Shown one piece after another: positions 10,157 through 20,564 of a DNA stretch of 49,788 bases. Position 1 is the stretch's first letter; every line of letters begins with the position of its first letter. The stretch spans positions 1 to 49,788 of the forward strand of contig JANBPU010000117.1 of the NCBI GenBank assembly GCA_027575805.1, written 5' to 3'. The notes under the pieces are model-generated. The model searched no databases. It was not told where the DNA came from and saw only the letters and a program-made list of their open reading frames with translations. Made by a program: the position numbers and the translations under genes. The DNA is from Mycoemilia scoparia (Eukaryota; Kickxellomycota; Kickxellomycetes; Kickxellales; Kickxellaceae).

Positions 10157-10459
10157 TTATTTATAAGTTATGACTAAAACTATGTCGAAAATGGCTTTAG
10201 CAGAATCACCTTCTAATACAATTTCATTTGAAGGGGACAGATTCTTAAAAGCCATACAAAGGTCATCATGTAACTCTTGAATTTCTGATTTGTTTCTAGC
10301 ACAAGGATCCACAGTGAAAGTATAAACTTGGTCTTTGGAATTGTGAACTTTCCCACCATCACTGCAACTGACAATTGAATATTTTAGTGGTTTTTCTTTT
10401 GCATTCTCTACATTATTGTGGCCCAAGAAACATAAAAGTGCTAGAGGTTTTGTATACAT
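10157..10459 (-). CDS. Conserved 100-aa ORF (copy A), function unknown
   Basis: This ATG-initiated frame codes for 100 aa and is almost identical to 47430-47732 (differences only at residues 3 and 7). I do not recognise it. It has a short hydrophobic N-terminus (KPLALLCFLGH), a middle with DGGKV and the segment YTFTVDPCARNKSEIQELHD, and a beta-like C-terminus ending in DIVLVITYK. It lies 27 bases downstream of, and in the same frame as, the TAA that ends the full-length form of the upstream Gln-rich ORF. It could therefore be a downstream cistron, a readthrough domain, or the remainder of one protein split by a nonsense change. The strong conservation between copies argues for recent duplication, gene conversion or selection. 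Confidence 0.55.
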   Translation of the reverse strand: MYTKPLALLCFLGHNNVENAKEKPLKYSIVSCSDGGKVHNSKDQVYTFTVDPCARNKSEIQELHDDLCMAFKNLSPSNEIVLEGDSAKAIFDIVLVITYK

Positions 10460-10612
10460 AAAAGTTGCATATACTTTGCTCCTTTAGTCTTGGGGTTGAC
10501 CCAATCCCTTATCCATGATCTGCCTCTTGGCATTGATATTTCTCAAAATATTAGCCTTAATCTTTTCTTTTTTCATACTCAGAGTTTAGTCCTGATCAAG
10601 GGGTTCTTGAAT

Positions 10613-11947
10613 TTAATTCTGCCTCTTGCGCTTGGTTGGCCTCTTACCCTGAGCTTGATCATGATCAAGAGATTCTTCAGCTTGTTCTGGAAATTCAGTG
10701 GGAATTTTGCTCCAGGGTTGCTGGTTCCTCATGCCCATAGCATGGCTCTTGGATTCATTCATAGGGGGTTTAATCTGCTCTGAATTGATACCTAAAGCCA
10801 AATTTGGGCGTGGAGCCAGTTTTTTAAACACATTAAGAGATTCAGCTACATAAATGGTCAAAGCCAGTAATTTTGCTAAATTCCAAGCTATACAACGAAC
10901 TAAGTTCAGGTTATGAATTTGATTTGGATCACTATATAAATCCAATCCCATACTGGGAATCTGCCTCAAGCATTTCCTCAAATTTATTATTAGATTAAAA
11001 GCTTTTCTATGGTAATGCTTCAGAGACTCAGGCTGATACTGAGGCTGATGCTTAGGCTGATGCTGAGAACCAGGCTGAAATTGAGTTTGAAGCTGGGTGT
11101 TTAAATTACTAAGAGTAGTAGCTAAATGATGGGATATAGTCTCCAATTGTGGTAATAACAAAGATTCAACTTGTTTCAGATTATGATTTGAAGCCAATGT
11201 CATATTGAAAGGCTGCCTCTGGACTAGATTCAGCCCTTGTGATAAATCAAGAGCCTCATTATGGCAATGTATCAGAAACTCCGATAAGGCTGAAATCTTA
11301 TCATAGAATGAAGGCTGAAATTGAGGCTGAGCTTGAGGTTGAAGCAGATTGTTTAGCATGCCAAGATTATATTCTACATAAATGGCCATACATATATATT
11401 GTGCTAAATCCCAAGCTTTAAGACTAGCATTGAGCAGATAGCTACTTTGGTTTGGATTATTACATGAAGTCAAATTCATATCAAATATCTGTTTCAGAGG
11501 TTGCAGCAGTACTTTTGATAGATCAAAAGCTTTATTTTGATAATGCACAAGACAATCAGGCAAGGGCTGATTCTGAGGGAGCACCTGTAGTTCACAAAAT
11601 AGACTATAAGCCTCATTATGGCAATGTATCAGTGACTGAGATAAATCACGATTTCCTTGAGGAAATTGACATAGAAACTGGATGTTTGAATTACCAAGAG
11701 AATCAGCTATACAAAAGATGGTGTTCTGTGCTAGTTCTAAAACCCCTGTTATAATAGGAACTTGGTTCAGAGGATAACTTTGATTTAGATTACTATTTGA
11801 ACCTGATGTCATATTGTGGAGCTGGTACTGGTATAACCACTGTGCCTGTGATAGGCTAGGAGGCTGAGCTGTGGGTCTAGAGTGTTGGGCAACAAAACCA
11901 GGAGCTCCTTGTGACCCAAGCACATTTGTACATTGGTTGGGATACAT
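10613..11947 (-). CDS. Gln-rich repeat protein (copy A, 444 aa, truncated relative to copy B)
   Basis: An ATG frame starting MYPNQCTNV, shared with the 556-aa ORF at 47757-49427. The body is built of diverged repeats with recurring elements of the type HNEALDLSQGL, an NSNLNQS-like segment and Gln/Pro runs such as PQAQPQ. The C-terminus is basic (KRPTKRKRQN), resembling a nuclear localisation signal. Compared with copy B, a TCA-to-TAA change ends this frame at 10613, about 43 codons early. A second in-frame TAA follows before the position of copy B's stop. No known domain is visible, and there is no transposase, integrase or reverse-transcriptase motif. This may be a decaying paralogue or the cargo of a repeat element. 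Confidence 0.5.
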   Translation of the reverse strand: MYPNQCTNVLGSQGAPGFVAQHSRPTAQPPSLSQAQWLYQYQLHNMTSGSNSNLNQSYPLNQVPIITGVLELAQNTIFCIADSLGNSNIQFLCQFPQGNRDLSQSLIHCHNEAYSLFCELQVLPQNQPLPDCLVHYQNKAFDLSKVLLQPLKQIFDMNLTSCNNPNQSSYLLNASLKAWDLAQYICMAIYVEYNLGMLNNLLQPQAQPQFQPSFYDKISALSEFLIHCHNEALDLSQGLNLVQRQPFNMTLASNHNLKQVESLLLPQLETISHHLATTLSNLNTQLQTQFQPGSQHQPKHQPQYQPESLKHYHRKAFNLIINLRKCLRQIPSMGLDLYSDPNQIHNLNLVRCIAWNLAKLLALTIYVAESLNVFKKLAPRPNLALGINSEQIKPPMNESKSHAMGMRNQQPWSKIPTEFPEQAEESLDHDQAQGKRPTKRKRQN

Positions 11948-12153
11948 TTTATCATTAGTGAGTTATTACCATTTAAAACCATTAAAATTTGGGTAATTAT
12001 TTTTCTAAACAAAGGGCATGATTATACTTTTTTTTCAAATACCAAGATTGTAAAAATTTATATAAATGTAATAATATGATAAAGCATTTTTTACCAATCA
12101 AATATAAGGAGTTGTTTATAATGAGTTTTTGAGCAAAGAACAAAAGCATTTGA

Positions 12154-12240
12154 TTATATGGTAAAAATTCACAAGTGATAAAATTTATAGTAAGCAGGAG
12201 TGGGTTCTTGGATTTTGGCCCAATCATTATTAGAACCTTT
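12154..12240 (-). mobile_element. MITE2 partial copy
   Basis: Reverse-orientation fragment reading ATATGGTAAAAATTCACAAG, then GTGGGTTCTTGGATTTTGGCC and CAATCATT. It matches the first two thirds of the copy at 40634-40780 and stops near 12240. Confidence 0.6.
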
Positions 12241-12457
12241 GCCAGTTAGTATTACAGTATACTAGTATATATGTTTTCAATACAATAATTTTAGTATTTT
12301 GCATAGAGCTTAGCAATATTTTAGTATCATGATACTATATACTCATTCTCGAACATTTTCAAAAAAGGACTGATAGTATCTAGATATTACTTTTATTAAT
12401 AATGATATTAACATAATACTGAAATGATACTAAAATGATAAAGGAGAAGCATCTGAC

Positions 12458-13141
12458 AGACCAGGGTCATCCAGGATGAGCCTCAACTGTTCTGAGAAGT
12501 TGTCTTTGAAAAACTTTCGTTCTGAACAGTTAAGAATTATTCAGAACAGGAAAGAAGAGAAAAGCACAAGGGTGCATGAAAAGCAGAGTGAAGCAGGATT
12601 GTTCAGAATGGTTCTGAATAAGGAAAAGGGAATGTGATAAAGAATATCAAATGGGAATCATCCAGGATGATAATAGATGGGAATGAGTAATTCAGAATGA
12701 ACAATAAACTTATAATTTACAACTTCAAATCTTTTCAACCACAACTTTATTTTTGAATAAATAAAAGTATGATTATATAAAAGGTAATGAAGATAGTGAA
12801 ACTCTTCATTAAACTAACTAAACTAATAAAATAAAAGTAAGGATTACAATCCTTATATCCAGATTCTGGTTGATCCAAGATCACTTTGAATCATTCAAGA
12901 TGAACTAATTCTATTCAAAATTGTTCAAGGTGGGTCATGTTGGCTATGGCCTAATACTAGATATTTGCTTATTGTTTAATACTTTATCATACCCCCCTTA
13001 CCTGTTCAGATTCATCCTAAATGATCTTTTCTATTCTGCTTTTCTTGTACCCTTGTAATTTCATTTCCTTTTTTTCTGAACCAAGTTTTTCAGAAAATAA
13101 CTTTCCTAATAGTTAAGGGTCATTCTGAATGACCCTGGTCT
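12458..13141. mobile_element. 684-bp non-autonomous element with 26-bp imperfect terminal inverted repeats
   Basis: The ends are perfect inverted repeats over 13 bp (AGACCAGGGTCAT at 12458-12470 and its complement at 13129-13141). They continue as imperfect repeats for another 13 bp (10 of 13 matching). There is no open frame of note inside. The interior is studded with short palindromic words of the type TTCTGAA/TTCAGAA and TCATCCAGGATGA. The rest of 12019-13724 is also gene-free and AT-rich. A DNA-transposon relative or a regulatory or replication element are both possible; the target-site duplication is not clear. Confidence 0.5.
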
Positions 13142-13724
13142 TTTACAGCTATTTTATTAGACTTTATTCTACTGTCTTTTAATCTAAGGATATAGCTTTT
13201 CTCACAGTATACAAGTCTTGTCATCTTTAAGGTTTGAAGAAAAATGAATAATAATTCAAAGAGTAAAGTAAAAAAAGTAAAATGAACATTTTTCAAAAAA
13301 TTAGAAATTCAAAAAAATTCTCAGAAATTATAAGAGGAGACTGTAGAGACATGCATAAATTAAAAATGATTAAATATTCAAATGAGGTTTTCAATGTATT
13401 GTTATATTCATATAAAGTACAATATAAGGTAAAAAAGGAAATATTGGCATAAGCTGTTATCATCCATATTTAGATAGATCATAGACTGAAAAAAGCTTAT
13501 CTGTTCTGATCAACAAATATAACAAAATATTGTAGTACAAAAAAGAAATGCATGACTTGTCTTTTGTTATAACTCATAAGAGATTACTACTGGTTTTGGC
13601 ATAAAATGAAAAAGAATTGCATAGTGAGGGTAACAAAGAAATATATACAAATATAAGATAATGAAATAGTGGTATAAAATGAGAGAGATAAATAGACAGG
13701 TATAGATAAATGATTAAAAAATCA

Positions 13725-15593
13725 TTAGAAATTCAAAATTTGCTTGATATCATCAACCATTTTTTGGGTTGCAAATGTTTCAAAAATCTTCTCAGCTGCC
13801 TTTACATGGTCATATCCTTCTGTCATATCATCTTTTATGTGGTCTGAAAAATGCTGCATGAAGACAGAAAAAGCATCTTCAACATTAAATCTCAATTCAA
13901 TCATACCATAGATGGTATAAAATACCTGATAGAAATGTTTGACAACCTTCTCAAGAGCCATGTTGATCTCATCTGATGTAGCATTGGTGACAATTCTTTC
14001 TTCTTGCTCTCTTGTTTCAGCATTGGCACCAGCAAAATTTGCTTTGTTGCATTGGTCAAAAATACACCAAACAAGATACTTACCCAAGGCCATATACCTC
14101 CCAATCCAGAGTTTTATCCTTGGATTACTCAAATTTTGCTCAACTTGAGAATATTTTGGATATTTTGTTGCTAGGACATACTTTGCAATGACATATTGGA
14201 AATCAATTCCTGGGATTTTACTATACTTTTTTCCTATTTTTGTAATGACAGCTATACTGTGAAATTCAAAAACATGTTTGTTTGGATAGTATTTTTGCAA
14301 AAGTACCCAGGAGGAGCAGAAGGCATGTTTGATTTCTTTGTTCAAATATGATTCTTGAACTGTTACAAGGTATGAATTGGCATTACCAGCTCCAATTTCA
14401 AAAGTGCTGGGATTTTCAAATATTTTGGCAAGTTTGCTAGAACCCAATTCTTTTGCATATAATTGTTGCAGTTTTTCTGCTGTATTGGAAGTGGTATCAT
14501 TGTCCATCTCTTTTGATGCCTTGAATTTGACCATGATCCTGTCTATTTCTTTTTCTTTGCTTTTGTCACTGGTAGTAACAGGGGTGGTGTTTGAAGAAAA
14601 AGAAGATGTAGGTAAAAGTTGGGTTTGCTGAATATTGCTGCTTTCTGGTATAGGTTCATATGAAATGAACCCTTTCACAGGAATACTACCTTTTTTCTCT
14701 ACTTGTTTCATAGTGGAGGAAGATTCAATTGCTGAAGTTCCATGATCTCTTTGCATAAACTCAAGTGTCATGGGCTTTTGTACGGTTGTTGCTACTATTT
14801 CGCCTCTTTCTCTTTGTTCTATGATTGAAGAAAGATCTTTTAGAGATGAAAATGATGCAGCTGGAGTACAAAAGTCATCTAGATTTTCATATACAAATTG
14901 GGTTGATTCTTGATCTTTCACATCCCAGCTTCTTCTTTTAACCTGTCTAACGGATAAAGAAGTAGTAGTAGTAGGTTCAATAATAAAGCTGCTATAATCA
15001 TTATTAGCAGTAAGCCTGTCAGTATTATAGTAGACAAATCCTTGAAAACGTTGGGGGTCTCTTTTTCTTTTTCCGTCACTAAGAGGTTGTGATATAAGGT
15101 TTGAAGGAAGCGAAGAGGCTGGTTGAGCAAGAAAATGATTGGTAACGCTACCAATATCATTATCATTGCCACCACCACAAGTAATAGTAGTAGTAGTAGC
15201 GTCATCATGGGGCAATACCAAATGAGAGATGGGAATTTTGCCTTTTGGTGTTTCTGGATTAAGTAATCTTTGTACACTTAATTGTTCTGGAACAGAAGGA
15301 GAATTTTTATCAAAAGGTCTACCAACATCAGAAGATTTAGGAGGGTCATTCAAGATTAAATGAATGGACATAGTCTTGCTATCTCTGAAAGAGCTAGGCT
15401 CTACAGGACTACTAGGATGAGGATCCATTCTACCTTGGCTTTCATCATTGCTCATAGTTGAAATAGCTTTTCTGGGTTGTTGACTCGCTGTTCTTGTTGC
15501 AAAGAATTCGGATTGAGCCAGCTCATGATGAGCCAGATCAGGTCCTGAATTTTCAGCATAAATGGGTTTGTTTGTAGGGGTGGTTTTTTCCAT
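13725..15593 (-). CDS. Orphan 622-aa protein, disordered N-terminal half
   Basis: A single ATG frame of 622 aa that I cannot assign. Residues 1-370 look disordered (Ser, Thr, Pro, Gln rich, with Thr runs). They contain three spaced short tyrosine motifs: GFVYYNT (185-191), QFVYENL (232-238) and GFISYEP (308-314). A basic patch (KRKR) sits near 175. From about 375 to the end the composition is that of a folded, mainly helical domain with many aromatic residues (RIKLWIGRYMALGKYLVWCI; YQVFYTIYGMIELRFNVEDAF) and an amphipathic C-terminal helix. No catalytic signature, signal peptide or clear membrane segment is visible. It lies just right of transposon-rich DNA and may itself be lineage-specific. 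The start at 15593 is the first ATG, with a TATA-like TATAAATA about 80 bp upstream on this strand. Confidence 0.7.
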   Translation of the reverse strand: MEKTTPTNKPIYAENSGPDLAHHELAQSEFFATRTASQQPRKAISTMSNDESQGRMDPHPSSPVEPSSFRDSKTMSIHLILNDPPKSSDVGRPFDKNSPSVPEQLSVQRLLNPETPKGKIPISHLVLPHDDATTTTITCGGGNDNDIGSVTNHFLAQPASSLPSNLISQPLSDGKRKRDPQRFQGFVYYNTDRLTANNDYSSFIIEPTTTTSLSVRQVKRRSWDVKDQESTQFVYENLDDFCTPAASFSSLKDLSSIIEQRERGEIVATTVQKPMTLEFMQRDHGTSAIESSSTMKQVEKKGSIPVKGFISYEPIPESSNIQQTQLLPTSSFSSNTTPVTTSDKSKEKEIDRIMVKFKASKEMDNDTTSNTAEKLQQLYAKELGSSKLAKIFENPSTFEIGAGNANSYLVTVQESYLNKEIKHAFCSSWVLLQKYYPNKHVFEFHSIAVITKIGKKYSKIPGIDFQYVIAKYVLATKYPKYSQVEQNLSNPRIKLWIGRYMALGKYLVWCIFDQCNKANFAGANAETREQEERIVTNATSDEINMALEKVVKHFYQVFYTIYGMIELRFNVEDAFSVFMQHFSDHIKDDMTEGYDHVKAAEKIFETFATQKMVDDIKQILNF

Positions 15594-16551
15594 ATTTACC
15601 TAAATTGTTAAATAGTTGAATAAAAATTGATTGAAAAAAACCAAAGATTTTAATGTATGGTTAGTTTTTAGGTCTATTTATAGTTGAAGTTAGAAGCACG
15701 GATTAGGTAAATTACAAAGCAATTGTTATAATACAGTGATAGTACTATATTTTTTAGTGATAGAATAATCGATGGTAGAGATGAAAGTTACATCATTAGC
15801 ATTGATTTCCATATCATATTGAATCAAAATTTGGTTTTTACTCAACAAATCCTTCATAAACCCTTTGATAATTAACACTTGTTTTACCTGCTCTCTCTAT
15901 CGTGCTTCTTAGCCATTCGGCTATTCAACTGATAAGACTAATTTACTGAGCAGGATATTAATACTTATATATAGAATAGAATAATTTGAAATATAGAATT
16001 GGGAGATTTGAAACATTTGAAATTATTTTAGAGTTAGCTCAGGTATATGAATAAATTGGTGACATTAATGGTGGGCTTCCATTTAAAGTTTTATCAATTT
16101 TTAAAACTCGGTTCCCATTTCACATTGGTATTTATAATGTTCACTTTATACGGATAGATATTAAAGGTTGATAGTTATAAATTTAAATTGTAGAACTTTG
16201 TCAGTGTTGTTGCAAAAGTTGCTAATAAATCTAATAATTGATAAAAATAACTGTAATGGTGCCAAGATATAAAAAGTCAGGTAAAAATAAGGTACAAAAC
16301 CAATTAGAGAAACTGAGACAATAGATATGGTATTTGCTAATGTTATTTTGAGCCATGGTTTGTTTCCTTATTTTTGTAGTCCTGAAATATACAAGCAATA
16401 GTGTATTTTAGAACGATAAGTTGAAGTAGCTTAGGAATCAAAAAAGGGTTTTCCCTTTATAAAAGCTGTTTATTAGACAACCTTGTCTGAAAGAAAGAAG
16501 AGTGTAGAAGCCCCTTCTCAAAAGCTTCTGCTATGTCTAATCTAGTTTAGT
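15594..16551. other. Gene-free AT-rich spacer
   Basis: I see no exon, RNA gene or named repeat between the 622-aa gene and the 3' end of the first M3-like gene. It is AT-rich with T and A runs only. Confidence 0.55.
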
Positions 16552-19067
16552 TTAAATGTCAAGTTTGGAGTATATATTTGGACGTATTACCGAACCCAGC
16601 GACTTTTCAATTTGGGATACAAATGTATTATTGACACTAATATCATTGTTGTCATTCTCTTTGTTAGTATAACTGATGAGTTTACATAGTTTGGCCATAA
16701 AGTTTTGAAGTCGATCCACCATATCAACAGCAGCATCTCTATTTTCATCACCTTTACGGGCTTCCTTGGAATCATTTATACTGTCTTTTTCTAATCTGTA
16801 ATAAATGTTTTCATAGATCAGATTTACCCAAAATTCAAAGTACTGCTCTGATAAACGTGATGGCAATAAAATCTCGGGGTGTTCCGTAATTGCTGCTTCT
16901 GCTTCTGCCACAATATTTTCTTTACTGCCACTGCTGCGACGGCGGTGATTGGCATCATCAGAATAGTCAATTAGCAAATACTTGCTGTAAAGATCGTGGT
17001 ACTTTTTACATAATATGTCTTTGGGAAAATCATATCTATCAACGATCGAAAACATGTACTCAATAAACTTCCAATTAACAAATGTACCCATTCCTTTTAT
17101 TATATTAAGGTGTCTATCGATGCATGCCAATTCTTTTGTAGCTTGTTCAAATTTGTTGTTATACTCTGCTGGTAGTTTATGGTTAGGAGTTATGGTATTT
17201 CGAAGTACAAAAGGTTCATAAAAGATTCGTCCAAAAAAGGTGACAAAGAACTCAACCTTGACATATTGGTTTTCCAAAGTCATGGTATCTGAAAGATGGT
17301 TATTTTGGTGGCTGTGGTGGGGATAACGATGGGTGGTTGACAAATAGGTGGGTTGGAAGAGTGTATAGTAAGCTATTCTACCAAAAGATTTAAATATGGA
17401 TTGTGCTTCGTCAAATTCAATCTCTATACAATTAAAGTCAGTATTTCTATTGAAAGGTTCAATTATAGGTAAACGAATAGATATACAAGGGATGCTCTTG
17501 TTTATGCTTGTAGTGCTATTGATGTAGTCAAAGCTATTTCTGCCTGGTAAGTTATAGTTTTTGTACATATCCAAGTAAACAATCATTTGTGGTATTGCAT
17601 CATCGCTTTTGAGAGTAACTTTATATTTTACAATATTGTTAATCCAGTTTGAGGGATTTTCTGTTTTATCAATGCTAATATTATATCCGGTAGACCATCT
17701 GAAAACGTTTAAAGCCATGTCAATTGTTTTTGACAATATATAGGTTCTGCTTTTCATGAGACTTGCCAGCATAAAGTCATCATCGTCGTTATGGAGTTTA
17801 TATAAAAGATGGTTAAAGTTCCAAATCTTTATCTTTTTGGTTTTGGAGTTAGTCAATGGTCGTGGTTTCTTTTCCCAGTTGTTTCTATAGTTGGTGGTGG
17901 CACTATTTGATATTCTTCTTAGTAGCTTTTTATAGTGAGGCATTATGGTTTTGGCTGTCAAGTCAATTTCAACCATAAAGTCATTTCTTTCAGGAAGCAG
18001 ATTGTAGTCAAGGATATAATCAAAATGATCACGATATTTGAAAAATTTCTATTATGGCTCAAGGCATTTTTATATGGAAGATTGAGTAATAATTTAAAAG
18101 CGACATAATGATGGGTTCAGTAGGTATTCTTAATACCATTGCTATTACTTACAGCTGATCGACAATTCAAACCATTGACTATCTTTATGTAGTCAGTATA
18201 TTCTACCAAATTGCATAAGTCTATCCAAGCTCTCTTTCTATAGAGCTCATCCCGTTCAAACAAGAGACTTTCAAAGTGGTTACGCCCCTTTTCTATTATA
18301 TTGGTAACATATATATATATATATATATATGTTAAATATACTTCTTTATATTAGCATTTTCCAAAATAATGCAGAACATGTTAATTTGTATAAATAGCTT
18401 TATCAGTACTTGCTAAGTCTTGAACTATCATTAATATGCTCCAAAGCATTGTCTATTGCAACAGTGAGAATACCCAGTTTATCGAAATCCACGTTTTTAC
18501 GAAGTTTGATGTTGTAGAGACCAAACAACTTGAGAAGCATTTTGGCTCCATTCAGAATCTCTTCTTCGTTTTGGTCGCATGTATCAGTGACTCCTGCCTC
18601 AACATGTCCAATAAACTGCACAATATCTTTTAAACCATCTTTCGTAACTTCACTGGAGTAAATCGAGTCCTATTTTATAAACAAGTAAAATATCTTGTTC
18701 GTTACCAATACATTTTGCCAGTTTGGATACTAACAATCTTGTTATTACATCTATACATTACATGTATAAATTCGTTAATGGTTTGAAAAAAATGTTTAGC
18801 ATCTGGGTCTGGATGGATTTTTGATAATAGTACTGCACTTTTCTTTACACCCTCAGCCTCATCAATTCTCTTTCGATAAGCTTCATAGTTTGATAGAATT
18901 TTAGGGAATCTTAATCCCAAATCTTTTAAACTAAATCCAAGATAAATTTCAAGAAAATTTCTGATGGCAGATTGATTTAGTGCTGATATATTGTAACCAG
19001 ATGACGGTAATAGTTCCAAAAAATCCAAAAGATCGTCAATGTAGGTTTTTCCGTAGCTGAGCACCAT
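16552..19067 (-). CDS. M3-family pseudopeptidase paralogue 1 (732 aa)
   Basis: Exons 19067-18762, 18669-18414, 18292-18153 and 18048-16552 join in phase. The protein follows the layout of M3 metallopeptidases such as mitochondrial intermediate peptidase: an N-terminal helical half with SAVLLSKIHPDPDAKHFF, then KMLLKLFGLYNI, then ELYRKRAWIDLCNLVEYTDY, then FDYILDYNLLPERNDFM. The second half begins with KIWNFNHLLYK (M3 WD-x-YY region) and continues through MIVYLDMYKN to the active-site helix. There the expected HEFGH is replaced by KSFGR (residues 454-458). The metal-binding histidines and the catalytic glutamate are therefore absent. No mitochondrial presequence is apparent. Intron 2 begins with GC (GCAAGT), as in both paralogues. 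GTG-started extensions upstream of 19067 are not used; from ATG 19067 exon 1 is 306 nt, exactly as in paralogue 3. Likely a binding or scaffold protein, function unknown. Confidence 0.78.
18308..18330. repeat. AT microsatellite inside intron 2
   Basis: An uninterrupted run of about 11 AT units within the intron between exons 2 and 3 of the M3-like gene, just before the acceptor at 18293. Confidence 0.85.
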
Positions 19068-19079
19068 CTCAATAAACAC

Positions 19080-20564
19080 TGATAATGGAAGTAAACTGAT
19101 AAAATTTATGGTGAAGAATTTTTATGTATATATTTTGGTTGGTTTAAAAATGAAGTGGAGGGAATTATTGAAACAAAAGAGTTTTGTATATTATATAGTA
19201 ATTGGATATGTTATTTAGATGTCAATTTTGTATTATATGTAATAATGTGCTGAATAATAATCAGTTTAAAAAGCTAAAAGTTTTATTGAAAAGGCAATAA
19301 AAGAATGTGTGATTATATTTCTTTTTTTAATGAATTCAGAATCAATGGACTTTCAAAGGAAATTAATTTCGAAACAATTCATGTGCTCCTTTTTTGACGC
19401 TTTTAGGGATTGTTAAGCAATCTTTAAAGGGATGTCAGTGCAAACTTCCATGTCAATAGTATATTTTGATTCCAATTTCAATCAGAAATAAATTGACACT
19501 AACTGAGTGCACGCTAAAATAAAAAGCTACTTATTGAAGGCATCCATTTTTGACGTCTAATTATTGTCACAGCACCTGTTTGATTTAATTTTCACCTAAT
19601 TTATTTTTGTAGCGATTTTTTTACACTTCTGTTGCTGACAAGCCATTTTATATCTTTAATTATCATTCCTACCAACAGTCCCACCATCCCTCCACCAGCA
19701 GTTGTACCAGTACCATTGATAGCTTTCTCGCTGCTATATAAACTATTTCACTAACTCTGACAGCATTAAAAATAGCAACCCGATATTGCCATCACAAAAT
19801 CTTACATCTATAAACTCATTTTATTACAGTTTTTTAAATCCCATTTACCATTTTTTTAAAACTTAATAATAAAATAACAATAAAAAGGGTATATTATATA
19901 AAGTTGTTGCAATGGTTTGATTTTTGATTACCATGTTATAGGTTAAAATTTTGAATACAATTAATTTCTTATACTTTAGCCATTTGTAATATATATAGAT
20001 ATATATAATTGAATTGTTGTGATAACATCTCCAATGCCTCACAATACACCACATAGTGGCTATTTAGGACTTCCTTAAGAAGATCAGCCCCGAAGCCACT
20101 AAACGGGTATTTTGACCTTCTCCCGTGTATATACACCCAAGCATGGGCTAAGGAATATCACAGATATATGCCTACAGGCACCTATAAAAGCATTGGAATC
20201 ATCTATAAAAGGTGGACACAGCAACACAAAGAATAGCTCTTTAGTAGTCTTATTACATATATTCATCATATCTATTACAGTTGAATTAAACACCTACTTA
20301 AAGATCCCCTGCATATCGTTATACGGAGCAACGTATAAACAGAATAAAATAAGAAAATAAGAAAAACTCTATAATTCCGTTTTTTACAACCAAGTTTTGG
20401 TAACAAAAAATATATGCCTTTAATTCTGCATTACTCCATTCAAGGGACACCTAATCTATTGTTTATTTCATCCAGAATAACCTTATGAAACACCAATTGC
20501 TACCCATCAAAAATCAAACAAAGGTATTGAGATAAAAATGTTGTATTGAAAAATAAGAAAAGCT
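19080..20564. other. Spacer between M3-like paralogues 1 and 2
   Basis: About 1.5 kb without a supported gene. A TATA-like CTATATAAAC at about 19733-19742 followed by a C/A-rich leader looks like a plus-strand promoter, but no open frame follows. Short open frames on both strands near 20099-20360 start with non-ATG codons and have no motif. Confidence 0.5.

Larger units (their letters stand above)
9919..12018 (-). repeat. Duplicated segment, copy A
   Basis: Matches 47192-49788 in the same orientation. Near identity covers 10037-10600, which is the 100-codon ORF and its flanks. The middle of the long ORF is strongly diverged. Identity returns around its start codon and at 11942-12018, the last 77 bases of which recur at the window's right edge. 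Similarity begins at the MITE1 boundary. The right limit cannot be fixed because copy B runs off the window. Confidence 0.85.

Noticed and set aside
12458..13141. Heat-shock-element array (TTCnGAA words)
   Set aside because: Canonical heat-shock elements need GAA and TTC units with two-base spacing; here the spacing is one base and no gene lies nearby, so the words fit decayed palindromes better.
20099..20360. Overlapping open frames of 64 and 82 codons on opposite strands
   Set aside because: Both start from non-ATG codons, have no motif or paralogue, and no splice context extends them.
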